DNA of 31,026 bases from Zancudomyces culisetae (lineage: Eukaryota > Kickxellomycota > Harpellomycetes > Harpellales > Legeriomycetaceae). A program made the translations under genes and the position numbers. Shown here one piece after another: positions 1-10,134 of the stretch. The notes below the pieces were generated by a model that was given only the letters and a program-made list of their open reading frames with translations, was not told where the DNA came from and made no database searches. The stretch spans positions 1 through 31,026 of the forward strand of contig LSSK01000699.1 in the NCBI GenBank assembly GCA_001969505.1, in the 5' to 3' direction. Numbering within the stretch: position 1 is the first letter of the stretch; every line of letters starts with the position of its first letter.

Positions 1-3000
1 CAATCAACTCAGCAGAGTAAAGAAATACTTCGAATTAACATGGGTAGGACTTTTGAACTTGAACTTAATCCATCACATAAGAGTGGAAAGTCTGAAAATG
101 TAATTCTTAATTTCGATGCACTTCAAAATCCACTTACATGTGCACATTTTTCACTGCAGTGGATTGATTGCTCACCAAGATTAATTACAGAGTTGATTCA
201 TAATTGGAGTTTGATTGCTAAAAAATGTGGAATGAAGTTGGTTGAAGTGCCCACTAATGTATTTAACGAAAAAACATCAACTGATCCGTTTTTTTATCCT
301 GAAAAACTTGCACTGAGCATAAACCCACCCAACCCCAAAAATATATTTTCGGCATATATGGCAAAACAGTCCCTGGTCAACAAACAAAATTATAATCAAG
401 GTCATTTTACTTGTGATAAATCTTTCCAAAACCAGAGCTGTCAATACCATTATGACTGTACATGTACATATCACCAACTTAAATCTGAAGCACAAAAAAA
501 GATATGTTCATTATACAAAGCTGGCAAATTGAAAAACACAAATGTATACAACCTCGCCAAAGAGCGGGTCGACAAGGAACGAGTTGAATCCAACAATGGA
601 ATTGCCGCGCAGCAACTGACCAACTTGCCCAAACACTTGTTTGAACGGGAATTTCTGATGGCGCATGGGTTTGTTTTGGATTTGGAAGCTAGCAGCAATT
701 TTCCACCATCCTATAGTGTAGAACGAAAATATACTGAAGCATTTCAACAGCCGGAAAATACTCAATATGTACATAAAAGTGGTGCTGCGTTTGTACAGAT
801 ATATGGGAGAGGCAAGTTTTTGTGGGTCAACAATCACCTATATGCCAGCCATCAAATCAACCTTGGCGGTTCGTCTTCATCCAGCACCAACACCAACACC
901 AATACCAATACCAATACCAATACCAATACCAATACCAATACCAATACCAATACTAGCAACACCAACACCAATAATACCAATACAAATAGCAATTCCAATA
1001 GTGCTGCATCACAACCTAAATCTTCTACAGCTACAAACACTTCTAACAATTCCAATACCAATCTTAGTGCTAGTGCTAATGCTGCTGCAGGTACCATTAT
1101 GAACAATAATACTGTTAGTACTAAAAGCAGCGCTTCCGCATGTCCTCCACACCTGAATGTAATGTCATCCGGCAGCAACCCGAACTTTAGTGGATCGGGG
1201 GCAGCTATTGGAACACCTTTCGTTAGTACAACAGCCGTTACCAACCTTAACACAGTTGCCAATTATACCAATTCGGATCCAAATCTAAAAGCAATATACG
1301 ATGGTAGCAGAGGAACCAGTATCAACAGTGAACTTGATTTACTAAATGCAGTCGAGAAAAGCGAAGCTGCTGATTCTCAACGAATTGCTGGAAGCTCTTA
1401 TGACTACCTGAGACTTCAAACACCGGCTAGTGGTAAATTTGATTCGTTCCCTGTTTCTGTAGATCAAGGTGCTACTGACATCAATAATACACAACAAAAT
1501 AGCGGTAATTTTAGTAACAACAGTAGTATTTCTATGCTGGTGGATAATAATAAGGAAAATAAAGGCTCAATGGTCTATGACGAAGGGCATTATTCTACTA
1601 TATCAAAAAGGACGACTACTGCTGATGATAATGCCAACAATTTCACTAACCTTTCCGAGAGCTACAATGGAAGTAAAACCAATTGGAAGGGGGATAAGAA
1701 TAATGTGATGGAAAACAATAACGATTTACGAGATAATAGTGCTGAACCAGTTATTGTTGATTTCCGCAATGGTTGTGCAACAAAATTATACAAACATCAA
1801 TACATTACTCGGTCTTGTCTTTCTGATAATAAGGATGTAGAAGACGGCTATAACATCAATAGTAACTTTGTATTCAGTAATACAAATTGCCCAAGTAACT
1901 CTATAACAAACGGCACACAATACAATGAACATCAAATCACCGAATCTCATCAGATAATTAATGCCGATGTTACCAAAACCAATGAAAAACAATTACCTAC
2001 TAAAGCTCTTGATGGTACTGGAAATGTTAAAAAAAAGCATATCGAATTGATTGAAAAGAATAATGATAGCCTTCAACTAGGAAATGGGTTGAATATATTT
2101 GTTCCCAGTTCTGATCCACAAAAGACTATAACGGCAATTACAAAGACGAATGTAGATCCGACTATTCCTGGTATTTCATTTTCCTCTGAAAATGATTCCA
2201 AGTCTCCACCCATTACAGATCTTCCCCTACCATCAACCTCCATAATCCATGAACAAGAACAAGAACAAGAACAAACACAAGAGATCACTACTCCTCAATC
2301 AGTATCTCTTGCTCCAGTCTCTGTAGATAATTATATTTTACCATCACCATCGCCACTTTCACTTTTACCAGATCATGGTGACAAGATAGATGATGAAAAT
2401 ACTAATATTCAGCCTTTACTTCCAGAAGCTAAAGAAAGCAGCAGAGTTAAAAGTACCAGTGGTAGGATCAATAAACTAGCAGCTGTTGATGGGTTTTCTG
2501 CTGAAGAATTTCCTTCAAGAATACCAAATAAACCAATTACACCAAACCAAACTTCAAAAGTCACTACAGATCATAAATTTATTAACAATAGTGACATGAG
2601 TGGTCGTAATGGAGAGACAAACCCTCTCAAGCTGCAACGACAAGAGCAGGAGCAGAGAGACAAACAACTTTTACTTGAATCTATAGAAATGTTGACTAAA
2701 TCGCAACTTTATCAGAGTTGTCCAGATCCCGATATTTTGAAGAAGCATTTTGTCAATTTGATTTCCAACAAACATTATTTGCAGTGTTTCTTTAATAGTA
2801 CGATGAAGAATTTCAAAAAACAGCTCTTACATAGCAGCGGTATTACTGAGTATGGTGCAGATAGTTTTAGTGAAGGCGGTACTGATAGTCGGCGCAGTGT
2901 TAGTATTGATTATACCCCGGATATTATTGATCAAAGAAGTAATTCATTTGAATATAACAAGACCTTCAAAGATGCTGTTGGCAGTGGTGATTTAGCTCTG

Positions 3001-3303
3001 GATTTCAATAGTGGTTTTTACAACTATGGATGTGAGGGTATTGGTACTAATATGTTGTATGACATTGTTAGTAATGTAGATACACCATTTAAAAGTCAAA
3101 GCCGCAATGTGAGTAATTGTAAAAATCGTATGAGTGCGGAACAATCCGTTGGAACTAACACTAACCTTGATGCTGACCGTTACTGGGGTTATGGCAATGA
3201 AAGTGCGAATGGTTCGGATTTTGTATTTCCTAATACTTCTTTACTAGCTGACCAAGTAATAGGCACAAATTGGTTTTATTTTGGAAAGGTTCGCCACTTT
3301 TGA
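1..3303 (+). CDS. IML1: Iml1/DEPDC5 C-terminal part (GATOR1/SEACIT subunit), 5' truncated by window edge
   Basis: The frame is open from base 1, upstream of the first ATG at 40, so the gene starts outside the window; 1100 codons are visible. Codons 14-100 match the conserved C-terminal domain of Iml1/DEPDC5, including FSLQWIDCSPRLITELIHNW followed by LKLVEVP-like 'GMKLVEVPTNVF'. Codons about 225-290 (HGFVLDLEA, YVHKSGAAFVQI, KFLWVNNHLY) match the last beta strands of the same domain. Iml1 is the GTPase-activating subunit of GATOR1/SEACIT, which acts on Gtr1 at the vacuole to restrain TORC1. After codon 290 comes about 600 residues rich in N, S and T, starting with an (NT)n run. Then QLYQSCPDPDILKKHF (codon about 900) may be the family's terminal helix, followed by about 190 unplaced residues. 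Identity is strong; the role of the extension is unknown. Confidence 0.85.
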   Translation, partial: QSTQQSKEILRINMGRTFELELNPSHKSGKSENVILNFDALQNPLTCAHFSLQWIDCSPRLITELIHNWSLIAKKCGMKLVEVPTNVFNEKTSTDPFFYPEKLALSINPPNPKNIFSAYMAKQSLVNKQNYNQGHFTCDKSFQNQSCQYHYDCTCTYHQLKSEAQKKICSLYKAGKLKNTNVYNLAKERVDKERVESNNGIAAQQLTNLPKHLFEREFLMAHGFVLDLEASSNFPPSYSVERKYTEAFQQPENTQYVHKSGAAFVQIYGRGKFLWVNNHLYASHQINLGGSSSSSTNTNTNTNTNTNTNTNTNTNTNTSNTNTNNTNTNSNSNSAASQPKSSTATNTSNNSNTNLSASANAAAGTIMNNNTVSTKSSASACPPHLNVMSSGSNPNFSGSGAAIGTPFVSTTAVTNLNTVANYTNSDPNLKAIYDGSRGTSINSELDLLNAVEKSEAADSQRIAGSSYDYLRLQTPASGKFDSFPVSVDQGATDINNTQQNSGNFSNNSSISMLVDNNKENKGSMVYDEGHYSTISKRTTTADDNANNFTNLSESYNGSKTNWKGDKNNVMENNNDLRDNSAEPVIVDFRNGCATKLYKHQYITRSCLSDNKDVEDGYNINSNFVFSNTNCPSNSITNGTQYNEHQITESHQIINADVTKTNEKQLPTKALDGTGNVKKKHIELIEKNNDSLQLGNGLNIFVPSSDPQKTITAITKTNVDPTIPGISFSSENDSKSPPITDLPLPSTSIIHEQEQEQEQTQEITTPQSVSLAPVSVDNYILPSPSPLSLLPDHGDKIDDENTNIQPLLPEAKESSRVKSTSGRINKLAAVDGFSAEEFPSRIPNKPITPNQTSKVTTDHKFINNSDMSGRNGETNPLKLQRQEQEQRDKQLLLESIEMLTKSQLYQSCPDPDILKKHFVNLISNKHYLQCFFNSTMKNFKKQLLHSSGITEYGADSFSEGGTDSRRSVSIDYTPDIIDQRSNSFEYNKTFKDAVGSGDLALDFNSGFYNYGCEGIGTNMLYDIVSNVDTPFKSQSRNVSNCKNRMSAEQSVGTNTNLDADRYWGYGNESANGSDFVFPNTSLLADQVIGTNWFYFGKVRHF
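882..975 (+). repeat. Hexanucleotide minisatellite coding (Asn-Thr)n
   Basis: Imperfect tandem 6-mers of the types ACCAAC and ACCAAT, about 15 copies, in frame with IML1 and encoding alternating Asn and Thr. It lies just after the conserved C-terminal domain. The antisense frame reads as Leu-Val repeats and is not a gene. Expected to vary in length between strains. Confidence 0.95.
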
Positions 3304-3366
3304 AAAGTAATAATTCAAAACTTTTAATATCTTTTTTTTTCGCTTTTATTATCATAAAAAATAAAG
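3304..3366. terminator. Shared 3' region of convergent IML1 and TFIIIC-subunit genes
   Basis: Only 63 bp separate the two stop codons. The stretch is T-rich (poly-T near 3331-3340) then A-rich (AATAAAG near 3359), compatible with 3' end formation on both strands. The transcripts probably overlap tail to tail. The assignment rests on position and composition. Confidence 0.4.
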
Positions 3367-6300
3367 TTAAAAAGTAGAAAGTAAAAAGTTTTTACAAAAT
3401 AAGCATTTGTTGGAACTACAATGCTTTTGTGTTACAAACCTTGGTAAGCTAATATCAGCACAAGTTATTCTATCATTAACGTCATTCGATAAATCTGGGA
3501 GAACAGCTTTTGAATTGCAAAATGTACATGTATTGAAATCAATTCCAGTTAACAGCATAAATGTTTTTTGGCAAAGGAGAAATTTGTGGAATGGGTACTT
3601 GTCAGCATTTACGCAAGTTAGGGTCAGGATATCATCACTATCGTCACTATCATCATTATCATCATCGCTACCATCATCCCTTTTGCTGCTGTGGTATGTT
3701 TGCTTATCTATTATATGGCCATCGTTTGTTTTACAACTAAATTCGATAAATTCACTTTTGCATATAGGACATTTATATTGACTATCATTATCGCCACAAC
3801 CATCACCATCACTATTCTCTATCGACAACTGTTGCTCAAGTTGTAGTATTATCGGATTGATTATCGTTATGATCTCCTCAAGACCATCTTCAAGTATGTA
3901 TAGATACGTGTATTGATGGCTTTTCGACTTTCTACTCTTTCCAACCCCTTTAATATTACTTTGCGAATGTTGGAAATTATTTATGATACTTCTTTTCCAG
4001 CTATTAAATAGTCTGTTAATCTGCTTTAGATACCTCAAATTCTCTAAATGGATATCGCTTGTTTCTCTACTAACAGAGCTAATAGGATTTTTCAAGTAGT
4101 ATTCCTTAACAGAGACCGAAAAGTTGAATAAATGCTTATTCAGTATTCTGTATTTGCAGCGCATTAGTTGATCATAAATATAAAACTTGGCACTTTTCCC
4201 GCTATCTACCTCATTTTTGCTGGAAAAACTCCTAGCGTGCAGATCGGTATATTTACTCGACTTATTATTAGCTTTTTTTCCACAATTATTCTCATGATTG
4301 TGATGGTACTGATAATAGTAAACGTTATAAACCAGGTTGTCATACACATTTTCGTAGTTTTTATCGAGTCTTTTAATCAGTTTGTTTTCTATTTCCCTGT
4401 AGTCCTGATTAATAATGTCCCAAAGTAAATACTCAATTGTCATGTTAGATCCCTTTCCGTTAGCTCTTTCGGTAAGATCTTTGTTAAAAGTTATAGTCGT
4501 ATCACATGTATCTTGTATACTACCTCCTCCACTTTCATCATTATACTGACTCATGATTTTATTTATTCCTCGGGAATTAAATTCATCATTGTCAAACATA
4601 TTCCCACTGTAAGCACTGTCGTCACTTTTATCGAGACTGTCTTTTACGGATTGTAAAATTTTATTTTGAATTTGAGGTTTGGCTTCACTTAAATCCATTC
4701 TGTCATGCTCATATCTGTAGCTACTTATGAGAGTTGATTTCTCAGTCATCCCAGTGTAACTAGCCGGGTCAAAGTAAAACATTCGATTCACAATTACTGG
4801 ATTCAAATGGCAAGTAATAACACTAACCAAATTAGTTTTGGAATACAAATCATTCCTCAATATTCCAGTAACCATAAAAACAATATATCTGCCGTTATGT
4901 GAGACCAAAACGCTTTTCAACGAACCCTGAGTCCTGAGTGTATGCCCATACCTCGTATCGCGCGACAGAATGCTTCGAATTTGTTTATCTACAATTCTAT
5001 TAAGTTTCTTCTCTACCTTTTTCTGTCCGATTCGCATCCATTGATTAGGTTTACTAGACAGTGCAACATCATTAGAGTCATTCATAGTACAGTCTTGAGC
5101 ATGGTCCTCGTGACATGGCTGATTTTCCCCTTGAAGTTTTTCCAGCTTTTCAATAACAAAGACCTGTCCATCATTTGTGGATATTATAATTGAATACACA
5201 TCAAAAACACTTTTCGTGGCCTTTTCTTGTACCGATTTTTTTATAATGCTGATACCTGTGATATACTGGGAAATAGGAAGTCCAACAGTTGAAATACGTA
5301 TACTTGCCACTCCTTCTTGAATTTCATGGTTCTGGTCATCAATGTCTGAACCCTCAACAATTACAACTCTTCCAATACCCGCCAGTACCACTGCTCCTTC
5401 ATACGAATGCACCTCATTTATTGGCCCATATCCAAATCCATCAACTATTTGGCTGAATCCTTGTATTTCACCAAGCTCGCTTATTATAGTTACTTCATAT
5501 ACATCGCCCTCTATATCTACTGCCAATATATGGGTTAGCTCTCTTGGGTTTTCACCCTCCAGCGTACTATTGCTTTGGCGTAAATATTCTAGCTTTGTCA
5601 ATTTATAGCTAGATATATTTTTCATCGATACTAAACTCCATGTGCTTTGTTCGTTTTGATATTGATATACACCGAGATCGCCATTTTCAAACCCAACAAC
5701 CAACTCCAACTTATCATGGCAATTTTTTCGTGTTGTCACTGCGTGAACAGCTGAAATATATACACCATCTCGTTTTATACTACTGTGCTTAATCCATCTT
5801 TTTGTATAAGGATTGATATCCGACTTGTAGATCGTGACTTCGCCTGTGCCAGTAAGTACTAGTATGACTCCACAATCGGATTTGCTATTAATCAATTATA
5901 TCACCAAATACTCTTGTAAATTTTGTCAGTATTATACGCTATTTTCAGAGTAAATGTAGTGTAAGCTCGTAGAGTTACTTTATTTCCTCATTTCGAACGT
6001 CAAACCATTTGATACTTTTAATTTCATCTATACATTAGTGTAATTATTAATCAACTTTACCTAAGGTTAAATTACGTCGGATCTAGATCGTTTTAAAAAT
6101 AAAGAGACAATATTGAGACAATATAGTTCTTGTGTTTACCTGAACCTGAGACTTGTATAATCGTGCCTTTGGTAAAATTAAACTGTGGTGTGTCTTTTAT
6201 CACTTCCGGTTTCTATTTTTTTTTACCATATAGATTTATAGGTTTTTAGTTTATATACGACGTGTAGAGTGCGAAATAGACAATTAGAATCAAATTTAAT

Positions 6301-6457
6301 GCAGAATAGTTTTAGTTGGGGAAAAAAAAGTTTGAAAAGTAAAAAATATATTAATGTGCTTTCTTTTCAAATTTACAAGTATTTCTACAGTTTCTGAATC
6401 GTATCTCAACATGAAAGACTTTGTAGTCCAAATCAACCTAGAACCGCCTAGTGACAT
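3367..6457 (-). CDS. TFC8: TFIIIC90/Tfc8 (Sfc9)-type subunit of Pol III factor TFIIIC, four exons
   Basis: Proposed exons on the minus strand are 6457-6377, 6212-6140, 6027-5979 and 5884-3367, totalling 2721 nt (906 residues plus stop). All junction phases agree. Donors are GTAAAT, GTAAAC and GTAACT; acceptors all end in ATAG, and the last intron has a TACTGAC branch site. The start ATG at 6457 gives MSLGGSRLIWTT, a first beta-propeller strand. The join into KSDCGVILVLTGTGEVTIYK restores the typical propeller segment of TFIIIC90 proteins. The C terminus has a zinc-finger region of the zf-TFIIIC type: C773-x2-C776, then a CVNADKYPFHKFLLCQKTF segment, then C854-x2-C857, preceded by an Asp/Ser-rich loop. 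TFIIIC binds A and B boxes of tRNA genes and recruits TFIIIB. The large exon has no in-frame ATG at its beginning, so it cannot be the whole gene. Family call is good; orthology to Tfc8 rather than another TFIIIC subunit is inference. Confidence 0.8.
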
Positions 6458-7845
6458 GATTTTTTGAGCATTCCTTCTTATTTGTTTGACCTTATGAACA
6501 CCCGCTATGCACCTGTTTTTCCTTTTTTTTATTTGTTTATCTTTGAATACTAGTAATAATAGCAAGACTATTTACAAGCAGAAGCCTTGATTTTACTATT
6601 TTACCTTTTTTTTTGCACTTTAATTGTTCACTCTTGGTTGAATAAGACTAAAAAAATTTCCAAATCGAGAAAAAATCTATTGCGATATTTTATTGGATAA
6701 CTAGTGGTCGATTCCCACCAATTTTTTTTTCCTTTATTTTCAAACCCAATCCACCTGACATTACCAGAATCAGAAACTACAAAATAAAATAAAAAACTTG
6801 AGTGGTTGAAGTAAGGAATAGGTGTATATTAGATGTTTGATTTTGAATTGTCCAAGGTTTGTTTTGATGAATATTATAAAGATATAGGCTGATAATCCAT
6901 TTGATTTAACGACTTAAGGATACAGTATATTCACTATAATATTATAATTAAACTTTTGAAATTAAAATAATCAGCAATATTGTTCTTATGCTTAAAAGTC
7001 TCTTTTAAAGGTATAAGAGCAACCAGTATACAGACTTGCAAGATTATTAATAAAATGTAGGATACAACAGCGGGTTTAGAAAAGCTTTAGCACTTGTATA
7101 TTATCAGATCAGGTATACTATGAGAAGCTGTTTTTTTTTGTTTAATACATTACAACACTTTTTGTATATTAGGTTGTGGTAAAAACGAAAACAGGGAAGC
7201 AATTCTTGGAATTTTGTAGTTTCAGGATTATTCGCATGGATAAGGCAAGAAGAAGGTATAATTAGTTTACTGTTATTACCTAGAAATTGAATGATTGTAT
7301 CCAATGGTGTATTTAGTAATCCAGTCCTTCAATCCCAAACTTCTGTTTAATGATAATATCTAAGTATACCATATTTATTTCATCAATTAGGCTTTGTGCA
7401 ACTTTGTGTCCTCTCAAACTATTATTACTGTTATTATTATTTATCTAAATATTACTGTATTTTTGAAGAAAGGATATAATTAGGAATTTTATCGGGGATG
7501 TGGAAAGAAGGTGAGAGCAAAAAGGAAAAGGAAAAGGAAAAAGGAAAAAGGAAAGGAGCAAGGGGTTGTGTAATACCATGTATATGTAAAAAAGTCATCT
7601 TTTTCTCCAACCCAAGTTTACATCACATTAGTTAATAAACGACGCAGTGATTTACAAGTACATTGCTACGAGATAGTTCGCATATTCTTGCATTAGCGGA
7701 AATTATCAAATCTGCTTTACTGTTATAACATTTTAAGACCAGGAATAGGTCAAGTTGTTTGGTACACGTTATTCATTTTATTTATTCTCATTTCGTAAAG
7801 AACATTTGTAGCATTTGATTATTGATTGTGTAAAAGGGAAGAGGG

Positions 7846-7871
7846 GAATAGGAGAATAGGAGAATAGGAGA
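7846..7871 (+). repeat. Short tandem repeat, 8-nt unit
   Basis: About three copies of an AGGAGAAT-type unit lie just upstream of a TATAAAAT motif at 7873-7880. It is part of a purine-rich stretch. No function can be assigned from sequence. Confidence 0.8.
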
Positions 7872-9027
7872 GTATAAAATATAGGGGGCCGAAAAACAAA
7901 AAAAACAAGTAAAATGGCGTTCAAATATATTATTTTTCTTGGTTCTCCCTATTACCAACATTTCCACTCCTCCACTCCTCCACTCTCCACCACCCCACTC
8001 TTGTCATTTCCTTGCAAAAAAATTTCTTTTTCTCAACTCTGAATCTTATATCTCTTATTAGTTCTTATCTACCTTTTAAATGGTTACTGTGGTTACTGGG
8101 AAGGAGTAGGTTAAATACCATAAACTAGGATGAGTATGACTAAATGTCATCCATTATGTTCCAATAATTGGGAAAGGGTGGGGAAAAAAGTGGCACATTG
8201 AAAACGTTTGAATGCCGGGGAGGGGAGGGTGGAGATGACAACATTGAAGCTAAAAAATATAAAAGAATTTGTAGATGAATGAATGGTAGAGGCGGATGAA
8301 ATGAAGTGGGGGAAGGGGTGGAGTAGGATTAGGAAGAGGAAGAGTAGGAGGAGGGGGAGGGATTCAATGGAAGCTGTAGACTATTTAGTGCGAGTAAACA
8401 TAAACAGTGACACGCGGCCAAAAAGAATCAAGAATTAGGGTGATTTACAGGGCTGATAAAGTGTGATGTGTTTTGTTCCTGAATTTTGGAAAGGATAGAA
8501 TAAGAAAGGAGGCGGAGAAAGTTTATGTTAATGTGGTGTGGTGTGTTTAATTTGGAGTTTTTTCAAAGACAGATTTTTAAAAGAAAATGATCATGCGAAT
8601 TTCTATTCTGATTTACATTTATAAAAGAAAAAAATATATGAAAGGACAAGAAAAAGACAAAGACGTGTATTTTTTTATTTTTTATTGACAAACAAAACCA
8701 AAAAAAGAAATAAGAAAAAAATTTTTTTTTTCCCTTGTATGATGAATATATGACAAATAGTAAATTGATAGTATAATTTAAAGAAATAAATATGTGGTAA
8801 AATGGACAATGGACATCAATGATGGAAAACCCACAATTGAAATCACTATGGCTTAGATAGAAAATTTTTTATAATACATGTATATGCATTTTTGGAAAAC
8901 GTTGATGTTGCTAGTGTTTTGAAATGATGAGTTTGTTTATTGACCATTAAAATTACTCTAATATAACAAAATAGTGAGAATAAATAAAGTTGGGGAGAAG
9001 GAGGTTGTGAATGAAAGAGATATTAAA

Positions 9028-9072
9028 TGGTGATGGTGATGGTGATGGTGATGGTGATGATGATGATGATGG
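9028..9072 (+). repeat. Microsatellite (TGGTGA)n passing into (TGA)n
   Basis: About five TGGTGA hexamers run into about four TGA trimers. It lies in the non-coding gap upstream of eIF4G and there is no reading frame of interest across it. Confidence 0.95.
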
Positions 9073-10031
9073 GGAGAAAGATAAAAATAAAAGTTTTGGA
9101 GCAAAGAAAAAAAAAATTTTTTTTTTTAAAAAGTAAATCGAAATTTAACCTACCAATCTAGTTTCTGTGCTTTAAATTTTTAAAAGCAATAATAGCAAAA
9201 TTTGCTATTAGAAATAAAAAAAAGGTTATACAACGAGAAATGAAGGAGGGTATATTTATGCGAAAATTATAATCTAGAGTAAATTTTTTTTTTCCTGTCC
9301 AAATATACTTTTTTTGTTGACAAAATACTAGTAAAAAAAAGAAAAAAACGAAAAAAATGGCAACCACTTATCACCAAAATTGAAAAAAATAGTCCTAAAT
9401 GAACTAGTAAAATAAAGGAAAAAAAAAAGTAAATATAAGGAATATACCAAGAAAACTTTCTTGTAAATTGATACTATTTTGCTGTATTATTTTTTATTAG
9501 TAAAAAATAAAAGAGCAAAAGAAAAAACTATAGTTGTTTCCAACAACACAGATTAACCTTATATCTTTCTTTAGTTATAGGGACGAACGATAAGAGGTGT
9601 TCGTCATTATACAGATTTTTTTCAACTTCAGAGATTAAATCCTCTTGAGATTTTCTGTTTTTCATTATAACTTTTATAAAACTACATTTTTCCCATTTAC
9701 ACACACACAAAAAGGAAAAAAAAAAAGAACCAACCCTTTCTTTTGCAGGCTATACCATTAGACGATTTCGAATAGTAAAAGGTAAGAATAAATCAAGTAA
9801 AGTTTTACTTTTTCGGATGGGAGGAAAGAGAGAAAATTTTTTTTAAAGCAGTTATGCGGGTTACTATTATTTTTATTTTCAGAATTTACTGTTACTACAG
9901 TTATTGCTGCAGGTTTTTTTTATTTTGTACCTTGCTCCATGTTTAGATAAATGGTTTAGATAAAAGGTTTAGATAAAAGTATATGCAAATATATTAAAAG
10001 CAAATTAATAATAACGATATTGATTAAAAAA

Positions 10032-10040
10032 TATATATAA
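10032..10040 (+). promoter_or_regulatory. TATA-like element before eIF4G
   Basis: TATATATAA lies about 95 nt before the eIF4G start codon and is followed by an A-rich leader without an upstream ATG. Position and sequence suit a core promoter, but the region is AT-rich in general, so chance occurrence is possible. Confidence 0.4.
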
Positions 10041-10134
10041 AGGTAGACCAAAGGAATTTAAAAGGGAAAGAACCATCAAAACAAAAAAAATTTAAAGAAC
10101 AAAAGAAAACAAAAGAGTACAGAGAATAAAATAA

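Larger units (their letters stand above)
6458..10134. other. Long gap between TFIIIC-subunit and eIF4G genes, no convincing gene
   Basis: About 3.7 kb separates the divergent starts of the TFIIIC-subunit and eIF4G genes. I see poly(A)/poly(T) tracts, purine-rich stretches around 7500-7565 and 8215-8350, short tandem repeats, and a TATA-like TATAAAAT at 7873 ahead of a 42-codon ORF (7914-8042). The other open frames lack family signatures and mostly lack ATG starts. I found no tRNA with intact A and B boxes. Part of it may be 5' UTR or a 5' UTR intron of eIF4G: a GTAAGAAT donor-like site lies at 9781 and CAG acceptor-like sites lie near 9900-9912, but no clear branch site is visible. Confidence 0.6.

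Noticed and set aside
852-1262. Minus-strand frame with Leu-Val repeats
   Set aside because: It is the antisense of the (Asn-Thr)n hexamer repeat in IML1 and has no independent signal.
6633-6727. Possible tRNA ending in a T run
   Set aside because: The B box lacks one base, the candidate A box is poor and the acceptor arms do not pair; kept only as a speculative TFIIIC site.
8925-8935. C-box-like ATGATGA suggesting a snoRNA
   Set aside because: No D box, terminal stem or rRNA-guide element was visible at a proper distance.
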